From: Actinomadura formosensis NBRC 14204 | GTDB lineage: Bacteria; Actinomycetota; Actinomycetes; Streptosporangiales; Streptosporangiaceae | Length of the DNA stretch: 37,488 bases | Assembly: GCF_001552155.1 (NCBI RefSeq) | Contig: NZ_BCQQ01000065.1 | Location: forward strand, 1 to 37,488 | Reading direction: 5' to 3' | Shown here: positions 1-6,251 of the stretch, piece by piece | Numbering within the stretch: position 1 is the first letter of the stretch | How the letters are laid out: each line of letters opens with the position of its first letter | The notes under the pieces: generated by a model | Database searches by the model: none | The model's input: the letters and a program-made list of their open reading frames with translations, nothing else | What the model was told of the DNA's origin: nothing | Made by a program: the position numbers and the translations under genes

Positions 1-22
1 GCGGTCCTTCAGGGCCGAGTAG

Positions 23-178
23 TTGACCAAGAACATTTACGGCAACAGCTACGGCAACAAGAAGAAGCCCATGATCCTTTGGGGCGGTAAGGGCAGCCCG
101 CCGGTCTGGGGCAAGTGCTCCACCCCGTCGATCAAGAACGGCGGCGGCAACAAGTACAGGACCACCAAACCCTGGTAA
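23..178 (+). pseudogene. C-terminal fragment of an unidentified protein
   Basis: An open frame ends at TAA 176-178 and reads as a Gly/Asn/Lys-rich tail (GNSYGNKKKP, then a single Cys, ending in KPW). In the same frame a TAG stands at 20-22, so the protein cannot simply continue in from the left edge. The only starts available are a TTG at 23 or internal codons, none with a clear ribosome binding site. It looks like the end of a secreted or surface protein cut off by a nonsense codon. A strong hairpin terminator follows at 202-235, which supports this being a real gene 3' end. I do not recognise the family. A short gene with a TTG start cannot be excluded. Confidence 0.3.
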
Positions 179-201
179 CCCGCCCGCGCGCCCGACCTCT
201 G

Positions 202-235
202 GGGACCTCACGCCCGCGTCCGGGCGTGGGGTCCC
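202..235 (+). terminator. Intrinsic terminator hairpin
   Basis: A near-perfect stem: GGGACCTCACGCCCG (202-216) pairs with CGGGCGTGGGGTCCC (221-235), with a 4-nt loop and one G-T pair. It lies just after the stop at 178. There is no U tract, as is common in high-GC actinomycetes. Confidence 0.6.
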
Positions 236-304
236 TGCCGTAGGTCGCGGGCGCCCGGACATCATGGTCGCTGTCCGACGTGCCGAGACAGGGAAGACGA
301 TGCG

Positions 305-652
305 GTGATCCCGATCTACACGACCGATGGCGTCCCGATCGCGAACGCGGGGCCGGTAGAGCGCGCCTGGCCGGTCTGGACGGACGAGGCCGAGATCGGG
401 CACGGCCTCGACCGCCTGGCGTACCAGGCGGCGCAGCAGGGCGCGCACGCCATTGTGGCGTTGAAGATCACCGCCTACTGGGTCCCGGCCGGGGACACCT
501 ACTTGATGCCCGGCAGGACAGTGCAGGACCTCATCCCCCGCGCACGGCACGTCCTGTTCGGCACCGCCGTCCTCCTCGGCGCTCCCGAGCCGTCCCCCCA
601 CCATGTTCCGGCGTCCGGCGAGGACAGTCCCGGGCTGGGGCCGGTCGCGTAG
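305..652 (+). CDS. Small YbjQ/DUF74-like protein (putative)
   Basis: A 115-aa reading frame with a GTG start; GGGAAGACG upstream could serve as a ribosome binding site. The middle (residues about 38-92) reads AAQQGAHAIVALKITAY, then RHVLFGTAVLLG. This resembles the alternating pattern of YbjQ/DUF74 ('heavy-metal-binding') proteins, where A-N-A-V-V-G-V and a final G-T-A-V are conserved. YbjQ proteins form pentameric rings and their biological role is not known. The last 20 residues are Pro/Ser-rich and look unstructured. There is no signal peptide or membrane segment. The family call rests on pattern memory only, and the N-terminus differs from standard members. It stands alone after a terminator and before a gene-poor hairpin region. 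Confidence 0.45.
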   Translation: MIPIYTTDGVPIANAGPVERAWPVWTDEAEIGHGLDRLAYQAAQQGAHAIVALKITAYWVPAGDTYLMPGRTVQDLIPRARHVLFGTAVLLGAPEPSPHHVPASGEDSPGLGPVA

Positions 653-789
653 GAGCGACGCCTGCCGTGCGCTCCCGGCGGCTGCGCAGGCAGGTGGGGT
701 TGCTGGAGGAGCGGCGGCCGTTATGGGGGAGTTGGACGTGGCGACTGCGCGGCGTGTCGTGAGGTGGGCATTCGCCCGGAATGGGCGGC

Positions 790-875
790 CCCGGAGCGGT
801 TGCCGGTCGGGGGGACTGTCGGCGGCCTGCACTCAGAGGGTGGGAGCGCAGGTACCGGACGGCAACCGCTCCGGG
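790..875. repeat. Long inverted repeat, hairpin 1 of 3
   Basis: CCCGGAGCGGTTGCCG (790-805) is perfectly complementary to CGGCAACCGCTCCGGG (860-875), giving a 16-bp stem around a 54-nt loop. It shares the GTTGCC/GGCAAC core with the two hairpins that follow at 913-956 and 1001-1060. The interval 653-1101 holds no gene I can support, only these structures. Confidence 0.7.
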
Positions 876-912
876 AGTTCAATGGCGCTTCACTGTCGGA
901 AGCCGCCTGGGA

Positions 913-956
913 AGCGGCGTGTTGCCCTCCCCCCACCCAGAGGGCAACACGCCGCT
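913..956. repeat. Long inverted repeat, hairpin 2 of 3
   Basis: AGCGGCGTGTTGCCCTC (913-929) is perfectly complementary to GAGGGCAACACGCCGCT (940-956), with a 10-nt C-rich loop. This is the tightest of the three hairpins. It could act as a terminator, an RNA element or the palindromic core of a MITE-like element. Confidence 0.75.
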
Positions 957-1000
957 GGTCAAGGAAGCCAGCAGGCTGGCTGATGTCTACCGGCTACGTT

Positions 1001-1060
1001 CACTGGCGGCGTGTTGCCTTCATCGGCGGTCGGCCGGATAAGGGCAACACGCTGCGAGTG
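1001..1060. repeat. Long inverted repeat, hairpin 3 of 3
   Basis: Arms 1001-1020 and 1041-1060 pair at 17 of 20 positions and enclose a 20-nt loop. The core GGCGTGTTGCC / GGGCAACACGC is almost the same as in hairpin 2, 44 nt upstream, so hairpins 2 and 3 look like diverged copies of one element. Confidence 0.7.
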
Positions 1061-1101
1061 AACGCGAACCACGGTGCCGACTTGGGGAAGGTATGTCGGC
1101 A

Positions 1102-1221
1102 TTAGCGGTGTTTTCCGGTGTAACTGTGGTCGGTGATTGCCATGCCGACGAAGAGGGCCAGCAGCCAGATTGCGAAGAATGCGAGGAGTGAGGCGCCCGT
1201 GATCGCCAGTTTGACGATCAC
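1102..1221 (-). CDS. 39-aa single-pass membrane peptide
   Basis: A GTG-started frame of 39 residues. Its start overlaps the stop of the 71-aa gene upstream in a GTGA arrangement (GTG 1221-1219, TGA 1220-1218), the classic sign of translational coupling. Residues 5-30 (ITGASLLAFFAIWLLALFVG and beyond) form one strong transmembrane helix. The short C-terminus carries DHSYTGKHR and ends at TAA 1104-1102. It resembles small membrane peptides such as type I toxins, holin-like peptides or regulatory membrane subunits, but I do not recognise a family. The coupling and clean hydrophobic profile argue that it is a real gene although it is very short. Confidence 0.6.
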   Translation of the reverse strand: MIVKLAITGASLLAFFAIWLLALFVGMAITDHSYTGKHR

Positions 1222-1433
1222 AGCGTTCCCTCGATCTCACGTTGGTTGGCGAGGGCCTCGCTGAGCAGCTCGTACGTGTCCTCGACGAGGGTTTCGCATA
1301 GGCCGTAGTAGATCTCCTTCTGGGTAAGGGGACGGCCGAGACGAGTGGCCAAGAGACATTCCATCGTCGGCGGCCGGCGGATGCGCCAGAACGGGTACTG
1401 CTCCTGAAGACGTGCGAGTTCTCGATCGTTCAC
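1218..1433 (-). CDS. Small hypothetical protein, first gene of a two-gene operon
   Basis: A 71-aa protein when started at GTG 1433, which gives MNDRELARLQEQYPFWRIRR. An AGGGA stretch lies about 8-10 nt upstream and could be the ribosome binding site. The start of the pattern (a short helix, then E-x-Y-P-x-W-R-I-R-R) is common in small actinomycete proteins found next to XRE/DUF5753 regulators. The second half (residues about 40-71) is predicted helical and acidic. The frame stays open to 1505, but the upstream residues look non-coding. It is transcribed divergently from the XRE gene at 1589, with about 155 nt between them, and is coupled to the 39-aa membrane peptide. Function unknown. Confidence 0.6.
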   Translation of the reverse strand: MNDRELARLQEQYPFWRIRRPPTMECLLATRLGRPLTQKEIYYGLCETLVEDTYELLSEALANQREIEGTL

Positions 1434-1588
1434 GGGTCGGGGTTCCCTGCGAATTGGTCCGGCGTTTCGCAGGAAAGCCTTGCAGGGAAGAGTACTCTGA
1501 GCCACGAACCGCTCACCCCCCGATGAGCACCCCCCAATGAGTCAGGCGCCGCCCCCGAACACACGGGCCGACACCCAGGAGACCCCCG

Positions 1589-2401
1589 ATGGCACCCTCA
1601 CGCGACGCTGCCCCCTCCGCCTACCAGGAGGTGTTCGTCAACGAGTTGCGTGCGAGGCGCGAAGCGTCCGGCCTCTCCCGGAACAAGCTCGCGGCGGCGT
1701 TGGGCTGCACGCCCCAGTGGATCGCCAAGGTCGAGACCTTCGAGAAGCCCCCGTCCGAGGGCCTCGCCGACGACCTCGACACCTACTTCCAGATGGGCGG
1801 CGCGTTCCACCGCATGTGGGAGAAGCACATGGAAGCCCGGAAGCGTGGGTTAATTCCGAGTGGCTTCCGGCCGCTAGCCGAGGCGGAGCCTGAGGCTTCG
1901 CAGTTCAGCATCTTTGCACCATTGCTCATCCCTGGGCTGCTTCAGACCGAGGAGCATGCGCGCATGGTCTTCGAGGCAGAGCAGCGAGCTGACAAAGTGG
2001 AACAACTGCTTGCTGTCCGGATGGAGCGGCAAACACTCCTAGCGAAGCCGGATCCTCCTCTGCTCTTCCTCCTCATCCGCGAGGCCGTCCTCCGGGATCT
2101 TCACAGAGAAGTCAGGGAGGGGCAGTGCAAGCGACTCCTCGACATGTTCGCGGAGCCCAACTTCTCCATCCAGGTCATCCCCGCCAGGGCTCGTGTTTTT
2201 CAAGGTGGCGGGTTCCAGGTGCTCTCGTCCCACGAGGGCGCGGATGTCGTTTACGTGGATGGTGCAGGTGGCAACGGACAAATGATCACAGATCATGTGA
2301 GAGTACGCAGACTCACCGTACTCTTCAATAAGATCAGGTCTGCCGCGTTGTCGGCGGAGGACTCTGAAGACCTGATCCGCACGATCATGGAGAGCACGTG
2401 A
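1589..2401 (+). CDS. XRE-family regulator with DUF5753 domain (Scr1-type)
   Basis: A 270-aa protein. An N-terminal Cro/C1 helix-turn-helix occupies residues about 14-68 (LRARREASGLSRNKLAAALG, then a recognition helix at TPQWIAKVE). A DUF5753 domain fills residues about 95-265 (FAPLLIPGLLQTEEHARMV is the usual opening of that domain). The start is ATG 1589 with AGGAG about 8 nt upstream. These proteins are very numerous in Streptomyces and Actinomadura, where they sit beside DUF397 genes. Some pairs, such as WhiJ/abaA-type loci, influence development and antibiotic production, and the pair has been likened to antitoxin-toxin modules. Here the stop overlaps the start of the first DUF397 gene (GTGA), so the two are translationally coupled. 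The ligand and target are unknown. Confidence 0.9.
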   Translation: MAPSRDAAPSAYQEVFVNELRARREASGLSRNKLAAALGCTPQWIAKVETFEKPPSEGLADDLDTYFQMGGAFHRMWEKHMEARKRGLIPSGFRPLAEAEPEASQFSIFAPLLIPGLLQTEEHARMVFEAEQRADKVEQLLAVRMERQTLLAKPDPPLLFLLIREAVLRDLHREVREGQCKRLLDMFAEPNFSIQVIPARARVFQGGGFQVLSSHEGADVVYVDGAGGNGQMITDHVRVRRLTVLFNKIRSAALSAEDSEDLIRTIMEST

Positions 2402-2604
2402 GCACATCGCATCTGTCATCCGCACTCTGGCGCAAGAGCTCTCGGAGTGACTCCTCGGGAGGAGACTGCGTAGAGGTAGCTGAGACCATGACCGGGATCG
2501 CCATGCGGGACTCGAAGGACCCGGATGGACCGAAGTTGGCGTTCGGGCGTGCGGCGTTCAGCGCGCTTGCCAACGACATCCGTGCAGGAAGGTACGACCG
2601 GTAA
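2398..2604 (+). CDS. DUF397 protein, copy 1
   Basis: A 68-aa DUF397 protein with a GTG start that overlaps the stop of the XRE-DUF5753 gene by 4 nt. It has the family signature: W-R-K-S-S-R-S-D near residue 11, G-D-C-V-E-V-A near 22-28, R-D-S-K-D-P-D-G near 37-44, and a C-terminal F-x-A-L-A-N-D-I-R-A-G. DUF397 proteins are the usual partners of Scr1-type XRE regulators and may be bound or neutralised by them. The 3' half of this gene is nearly identical to that of copy 2, indicating recent tandem duplication or gene conversion. Confidence 0.88.
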   Translation: MSTSHLSSALWRKSSRSDSSGGDCVEVAETMTGIAMRDSKDPDGPKLAFGRAAFSALANDIRAGRYDR

Positions 2605-2899
2605 CCAACCGCTGGGAGGTCGCATGAGCACGTCCAACCTCTCGTCCGTCCACTGGCGCAAGAGTTCGCACAGCGACTCTGAGGGAGACAACTGCGTCGA
2701 GGTTGCCGGACTTGCGTTGGCAGTGGCCGTCCGAGACTCGAAGGACCCGGATGGGTCGAAGTTGGCGTTCGGGCGTGCGGCGTTCAGCGCGCTCACCAAC
2801 GACATCCATGCAGGAAGGTACGACCGGTAACCAACGCTGGGAAGGTCGCATGAGCACGTCCAACCTCTCGTCCGTCCACTGGCGCAAGAGTTCGCACAG
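2509..2899 (+). repeat. Tandem direct repeat of 226-bp period in the DUF397 array
   Basis: About 165 bp at 2509-2673 recurs at 2735-2899 with few differences, including one 1-nt deletion and one 1-nt insertion in the spacer. The repeat spans the 3' half of one DUF397 gene, the intergenic spacer with its GGGAGGTCGC ribosome binding site, and the 5' end of the next gene. The fixed 226-bp offset points to unequal crossing-over. Confidence 0.8.
2624..2830 (+). CDS. DUF397 protein, copy 2
   Basis: A 68-aa DUF397 protein started at ATG 2624, with GGGAGG 7-8 nt upstream. The length and motif order match copy 1: HWRKSSHSDSEGDNCVEVA near the N-terminus, then VRDSKDPDGSKLAFGRAAF. It differs from copy 1 mainly in the N-terminal third and in residues 29-35. 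It lies 19 nt after copy 1 and was probably produced by tandem duplication. It presumably shares the XRE gene's transcript. Confidence 0.88.
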   Translation: MSTSNLSSVHWRKSSHSDSEGDNCVEVAGLALAVAVRDSKDPDGSKLAFGRAAFSALTNDIHAGRYDR

Positions 2900-2984
2900 T
2901 GGGTCCGAGGGCGGCAACTGCATCGAAGTCGCCTCGTGGCGCAAGAGCAGCCGGAGCGACGTGTCCGGCGGGGCTTGTGTTTGA
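2850..2984 (+). pseudogene. DUF397 copy 3, truncated by recombination
   Basis: ATG 2850 has the same upstream context as copy 2 and encodes MSTSNLSSVHWRKSSHS, then GGNCIEVA. It then repeats the family N-terminal motif (SWRKSSRSDVSGGACV) and stops at TGA 2982-2984 after 44 aa. The expected central RDSKD and C-terminal DI-AG parts are missing in this frame. The following frame (copy 4) begins with yet another SWRKSSRS motif. Copy 3 therefore looks like a head made of two spliced N-termini whose tail has been moved into another frame. It may still be translated as a short peptide. Confidence 0.6.
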
Positions 2985-3171
2985 GGTGGCGTCCTGGCGG
3001 AAGAGTTCGCGGAGCGACTCCGAAGGAGGCGTCTGCGTGGAGGTTGCTCGGGTGGCCTCCGTCGTTGCGGTGCGTGACTCGAAGGATACGGACGGGCCGA
3101 TGCTGACCTTCGGGCGGGCGGCCTTCGGGGCGCTGGCGCGGGACATCCGCGCGGGCCGCTACGACGGGTAG
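2977..3171 (+). CDS. DUF397 protein, copy 4
   Basis: A 64-aa frame when started at GTG 2977, giving MFEVASWRKSSRSDSEGGVCVEVA, then VRDSKDTDGPMLTFGRAAF and a C-terminal DIRAGRYDG. That is a complete DUF397 domain of normal length. The start overlaps the stop of the truncated copy 3 in a different frame, and GGCGGGG just upstream is a weak ribosome binding site, so expression may depend on coupling to copy 3. The central part is the most diverged from copies 1 and 2. A hairpin terminator follows at 3193-3228. Confidence 0.75.
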   Translation: MFEVASWRKSSRSDSEGGVCVEVARVASVVAVRDSKDTDGPMLTFGRAAFGALARDIRAGRYDG

Positions 3172-3335
3172 GCGACCCCCAACGACACCCTTGAGGGCCT
3201 CACGTCCACGCTCGGGCGTGAGGCCCTCGCCGTCCCGCTGTCCGAGCCCGCAGCCTGAACCCGCGCGAACTCCTCATCGGTGAACCGCACGAGCAGCCGG
3301 GACTCCGGCCCGCCCCACACGTCGTGGCGCCTCAT
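3159..3335 (-). pseudogene. Possible remnant of a ribbon-helix-helix/MobC-like gene
   Basis: On the minus strand, ATG 3335 opens a 58-codon frame. Its first 30 residues read MRRHDVWGGPESRLLVRFTD, then EEFARVQAAG. This resembles the N-terminus of plasmid mobilisation MobC-like or ribbon-helix-helix proteins, where R-x-R-F-T-x-E-E is typical. After that the frame runs through the DUF397 terminator hairpin and looks random, stopping at 3161-3159. I read it as the head of a mobilisation gene cut off by the DUF397 array. The match is short, so confidence is low. Confidence 0.3.
3193..3228 (+). terminator. Intrinsic terminator of the DUF397 array
   Basis: GAGGGCCTCACG (3193-3204) is perfectly complementary to CGTGAGGCCCTC (3217-3228), forming a 12-bp stem with a 12-nt loop. 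It lies 22 nt after the stop of the last DUF397 gene. The design resembles the hairpin at 202-235, which also carries a CCTCACG arm. Confidence 0.75.
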
Positions 3336-3444
3336 CGCCGGAGCCGCTCCGCGCCGGGCAAAGGTGTTGACAGGGCCATGCTTCCGCCGGGAACCCCGCC
3401 CCGAGTACGACGCGTCGAAGACCGCGGGACACCGGCCTTCGGTC

Positions 3445-3894
3445 TCATCGATCCGGCGCCTGGGAACGCAGGCGGTCTGCGTGCCGGGTCTGGTTGTCCA
3501 GCGCGCGATGCAGAAACGTCTCGATGATCTCCAGCTCGGCGAAGGTGAACCGGCGCAGCTCGGCCAAGGCGTCGGTCACGATCGGCCCCCAGATCCCCTG
3601 GCCGGCCGTGTGAGCCTGGTCGGTCAGGTGGACCAGGACGCGGCGTCGGTCCGCCGCGTCGCGGACTCGCCGGGCCAGGCCGGCCCGCTCCAGCCGGTCG
3701 ATGGCGGTGGTGGCCGCGCCGCCGGTCAGCCCGGCGGCGGCGGCCAGCTCGCTCGCGGTCAGCGGGCCACGGGCGGTCAGCCGGCTCAGGCACCGCAGGT
3801 CGGTGCGGTTGACACCCAGGCGCCGGGCCGCCAGCTCATCGATCAGATCGGTGGCGTCCTGAAGCTCCTGGACCGCCCTGGTGATGGCGCCCAT
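3445..3894 (-). CDS. MarR-family transcriptional regulator
   Basis: A 149-aa winged-helix regulator. ATG 3894 is chosen because AAAGGA lies 7 nt upstream; ATG 3900 and TTG 3912 are also in frame but sit too close to that site. The DNA-binding core is residues about 30-100: LTARGPLTASELAAAAGLTG (helix-turn-helix), AATTAIDRLERAGLARRVRD (recognition helix), and the D-R-R wing (DAADRRRVLVHLTD). Flanking helices would form the dimer interface. It is divergent from the GNAT acetyltransferase at 3975. A palindrome at 3912-3926, within the 80-nt gap, is the likely operator for autoregulation and for control of the acetyltransferase. MarR proteins usually respond to small phenolic or antibiotic-like ligands; the ligand here cannot be told. 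Confidence 0.9.
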   Translation of the reverse strand: MGAITRAVQELQDATDLIDELAARRLGVNRTDLRCLSRLTARGPLTASELAAAAGLTGGAATTAIDRLERAGLARRVRDAADRRRVLVHLTDQAHTAGQGIWGPIVTDALAELRRFTFAELEIIETFLHRALDNQTRHADRLRSQAPDR

Positions 3895-3911
3895 CCTCAT
3901 TTCCTTTGACA

Positions 3912-3926
3912 ATCTAATCCTTAGAT
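3912..3926. promoter_or_regulatory. Putative MarR operator palindrome
   Basis: ATCTAA-TCC-TTAGAT, a perfect 6-bp inverted repeat in an AT-rich island, lies between the divergent marR-like gene (3894) and the GNAT gene (3975). MarR proteins usually bind short AT-rich palindromes of this kind overlapping promoters. The assignment is inferred from position and symmetry. Confidence 0.6.
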
Positions 3927-3974
3927 AGTTAAATCAATGAGCTCGACCAAGTCTAACCTCCGAGGGAGACCGCC

Positions 3975-4520
3975 GTGCCAGATCACCCGCTGCACCTGCG
4001 ACAGGCGACGACGAGCGATGTTCCGGCCCTGCTGGCGCTGATGGACTCCGTCCTGAAGTGGCTGGTGGCCCAAGGGCGGCCCCAGCAGTGGGGAAGGGTG
4101 CCGTTCTCGCAGCAGCCGGGTTTCCCCGACCGGGTCGCCGACTGGACCTCCCAAGGCGTCATCACCATCGCCGAGCGAGACGGCGAATGCGTCGGGCTCC
4201 TGGCCGCGGCGCCCATGGTCCCGCCGCGCATCCCCGCCGGTGTGGTCCCCGACGGCTCGATGTTCATCCACACCGTGATGACCGACCGTGGCTCCGCCGG
4301 CCGGGGCGCGGGCTCGGCCCTGCTGACCCACGCCGAGCATCTCGCCAGAGCACACGGCGCCCCCGCCCTGGCCCTGGACCACTGGGCGGGCAGCCCCGAA
4401 CTCGGACGCATCTACGACGAACACGGCTACCTCCCGGTCGCCGAATACACCGACGAGCAAGATGGAGGCACCGTCCGCAACCTCGTGCGCGTTCGGCATC
4501 TCGATGGGCCCCGGGCGTAG
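3975..4520 (+). CDS. GNAT-family N-acetyltransferase
   Basis: A 181-aa protein started at GTG 3975, with GAGGGAGA 6-8 nt upstream. The GNAT fold can be followed: an N-terminal LRQATTSDVPALLALMDSVL, a central strand FIHTVMTD (residues about 97-104), then the acetyl-CoA pyrophosphate loop R-G-A-G-S-A (110-115) and helix LLTHAEHLARAHGAPALALD. The end is the typical LGRIYDEHGYLPVAEYT. It would transfer an acetyl group from acetyl-CoA to an amine; the substrate is unknown. It is divergent from a MarR regulator, so it may belong to a small resistance or detoxification pair. Confidence 0.88.
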   Translation: MPDHPLHLRQATTSDVPALLALMDSVLKWLVAQGRPQQWGRVPFSQQPGFPDRVADWTSQGVITIAERDGECVGLLAAAPMVPPRIPAGVVPDGSMFIHTVMTDRGSAGRGAGSALLTHAEHLARAHGAPALALDHWAGSPELGRIYDEHGYLPVAEYTDEQDGGTVRNLVRVRHLDGPRA

Positions 4521-4587
4521 GGGGCAATGCCCCGTGCCCCGTATGCGGGCGAACTGGTGAACGGCACGCGCAGGCGTGAGGATCACG

Positions 4588-5394
4588 TCATCTTCTCGCT
4601 CGTGCCCTGAGCTGGGTGCTCTCGCGCGGCGGCTCCCGTCCGTCCGGCGCGGGGACGGCGCGGATGCCCCGGTGAAGCGCGTGCGCGAGCAGGGCGACGG
4701 CCGCGCCCAGCGCCGCACCGAGCAGAACCCCGCGGTGACGGCGGATCGCTGATTCCCGCTGCCGCCCCAGATCGGGCAGAGGCGGCCCCTGCGCTTCCGC
4801 CGCCTGGTACATCTCGTCCACGATCCGGTGGAAGCGGCGTTCCCGGCGCGTGGCGGACGTGGCGATGCGCGTCCGCCGGGCCTTGGCCCAGAACCGGCGC
4901 GCGGGCTCGCCTTTGAACAGCGTGGAGGCGACCACTCGCAACAGGCGCTCGTCCATCGTCTTCAACTCGAAGGACATCTGCCAGTTCGAGAAGATCAGGT
5001 TCACATAGATTTCCTGGAGGTCCGCATTGGTGTCGTGGCCGGAGGGAAGGGGACCCCAGGCCCGGCGGTACAGCGGGTTGTCCAACGCCATCTTCAGCAG
5101 TTCGAGATGTGCCAGCCGCTGGCCCTGCTCCCGGTTCACCTTGGTGTCGCGTGCTTGGAGAACCAGCGTCACCACGATGCCGGCGAGAGCGAACGCCGAC
5201 AGCAGCGCGGAGGCCGCGCCGTAGGTCTGCCCGATGAAACTCAGCCGTTCCCAACGGGTCGCGTCACCCTGGAACAGGCCGAGCGCGACGGGGGACGCCC
5301 CGACCAGCCCGGCCGCGAGCACGATGAGGAGGACCAGCAGGACGGTCTGCCCGGTACGCCTGCCGCCGCCCCCGGTGAACCGCGTTCGCGCCAC
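4588..5394 (-). CDS. DUF6082 family membrane protein
   Basis: A 268-aa protein with a GTG start only 3 nt after the stop of the DUF6879 gene, so the two form an operon. Hydrophobic segments lie at residues about 17-42 (TVLLVLLIVLAAGLVGASPVA), 58-80 (GAASALLSAFALAGIVVTLVL) and 222-242. Between the second and third is a helical cytosolic region with REQGQRLAHLELLKMALDNP and a conserved Y-V-N-L-I-x-x-N-W. This architecture matches DUF6082 proteins of Streptomyces and Actinomadura, whose function is unknown. The last 25 residues are Arg/Pro-rich. It converges with the GNAT gene, with 67 nt between the stops and only weak hairpins there. Confidence 0.75.
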   Translation of the reverse strand: MARTRFTGGGGRRTGQTVLLVLLIVLAAGLVGASPVALGLFQGDATRWERLSFIGQTYGAASALLSAFALAGIVVTLVLQARDTKVNREQGQRLAHLELLKMALDNPLYRRAWGPLPSGHDTNADLQEIYVNLIFSNWQMSFELKTMDERLLRVVASTLFKGEPARRFWAKARRTRIATSATRRERRFHRIVDEMYQAAEAQGPPLPDLGRQRESAIRRHRGVLLGAALGAAVALLAHALHRGIRAVPAPDGREPPRESTQLRARARR

Positions 5395-5397
5395 GTC

Positions 5398-6000
5398 TCA
5401 ATGCTGCGCGGGTGGCGGTGGCAGCGGCGCTATCTCCCGGGCGAAGTAGGAGGCGAAGTCCTCGCCGCCGTCCCAGAGCGCGGCCATCTCGGTCCGGCAC
5501 TCGTCGATGACCTTCGGGTCGACGATCCGCCGGGCGCCGTTGTGCACGCCCGCCCGGTCGTAACGGACCTCGTACAGCGCTGCCGTCCCAAGGATGACGA
5601 CCTCGGGCAGGAGCCCGTCTTCCTCACGGTCGCGGACGGCATCCGCGTCCAGGACGCGGATGCCCTCACCCGCCTCCGCCCGGACCCGCAACGCCTGCAT
5701 CTCCCACTGAAGGTAGGGGGTGACCGGAAGTTCGGCGACACGAACTCTCCGGTACTCGAAACCTACGTTCTTGAACCGCTGCCGGAGTGCGTCGAGTCCC
5801 TGGGCCTCGATTTTCATCGCTTCGTCCCAGTCGCCGCACATGAACGCGCGGTAGCCGGCATCGCCCTCTTCCTGGAAGGTCTGCCGCCTTTCGAGCTTCC
5901 AGAAGTAGTCCTTGATGTCAGTAAAACGCGACTTGGCGTCGGACGCGTATTCTTCTGGGCTGAGGAAAGCGGCGGGGAGATTCGGTACTCGATCAAGCAT
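5398..6000 (-). CDS. DUF6879 family protein
   Basis: A 200-aa protein with the DUF6879 layout. It has an N-terminal part with DYFWKLERRQTFQEEGDAGY and a WDEAMKIEAQGLDALRQR helix. The core motif follows: EYRRVRVAELPVTPYLQWEM near residues 80-100, then GEGIRVLDADAV, and a C-terminal helical part. There is no signal peptide or membrane helix. The start codon ATG 6000 overlaps the TGA of the decayed ORF upstream, and the DUF6082 membrane protein follows after 3 nt, giving a three-gene unit. DUF6879 genes are common accessory genes in actinomycetes, often near XRE regulators. No biochemical function is known to me. Confidence 0.75.
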   Translation of the reverse strand: MLDRVPNLPAAFLSPEEYASDAKSRFTDIKDYFWKLERRQTFQEEGDAGYRAFMCGDWDEAMKIEAQGLDALRQRFKNVGFEYRRVRVAELPVTPYLQWEMQALRVRAEAGEGIRVLDADAVRDREEDGLLPEVVILGTAALYEVRYDRAGVHNGARRIVDPKVIDECRTEMAALWDGGEDFASYFAREIAPLPPPPAQH

Positions 6001-6251
6001 CTGGGATGTCCGATTTGGCGGCTATGACCAGGTTGCGGGGCAAGATGACGATCCGCTCGTCAGGACCGAGCAGGTAGCTGATCGCGATAAACCTCGGTCA
6101 GGTCGCGGCCTATGGCGGCCACGTCACCGTTGGACAGCTCCCACAAGTCCGGACACGTCATGTCTTCCTTGGTGTCACCCAGTTCATGTGGTGACTTGCC
6201 CAGCCGCCGCGCGAACCGCGCGGCGGGATCGGCCTCCCACATCCTCGCCAT
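5993..6251 (-). pseudogene. Frameshifted small ORF coupled to the DUF6879 gene
   Basis: The frame from ATG 6251 (or ATG 6161, which gives MTCPDLWELSNGDVAAIGRD with AAGGA just upstream) reads to DQLPARS and stops near 6060. In the +1 frame the protein clearly continues: GPDERIVILPRNLVIAAK, then SDIPDA and TGA 5995-5993. In related actinomycete proteins the D-I-x-E-L-W-E-L-x-N-G-D-F-A-V-I-G half and the G-P-D-E-R-I-V half are one polypeptide separated by a few residues. The stop overlaps the ATG of the DUF6879 gene, showing the original gene was translationally coupled to it. The shortened linker suggests a small deletion that shifted the frame. A sequencing error or programmed frameshift is possible. 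Confidence 0.6.

Noticed and set aside
653..1101. Possible CRISPR array, because of repeated GTTGCC-containing palindromes
   Set aside because: Repeats are unequal in length, spacing is irregular and there are only three units without unique spacers of constant size. No cas genes nearby.
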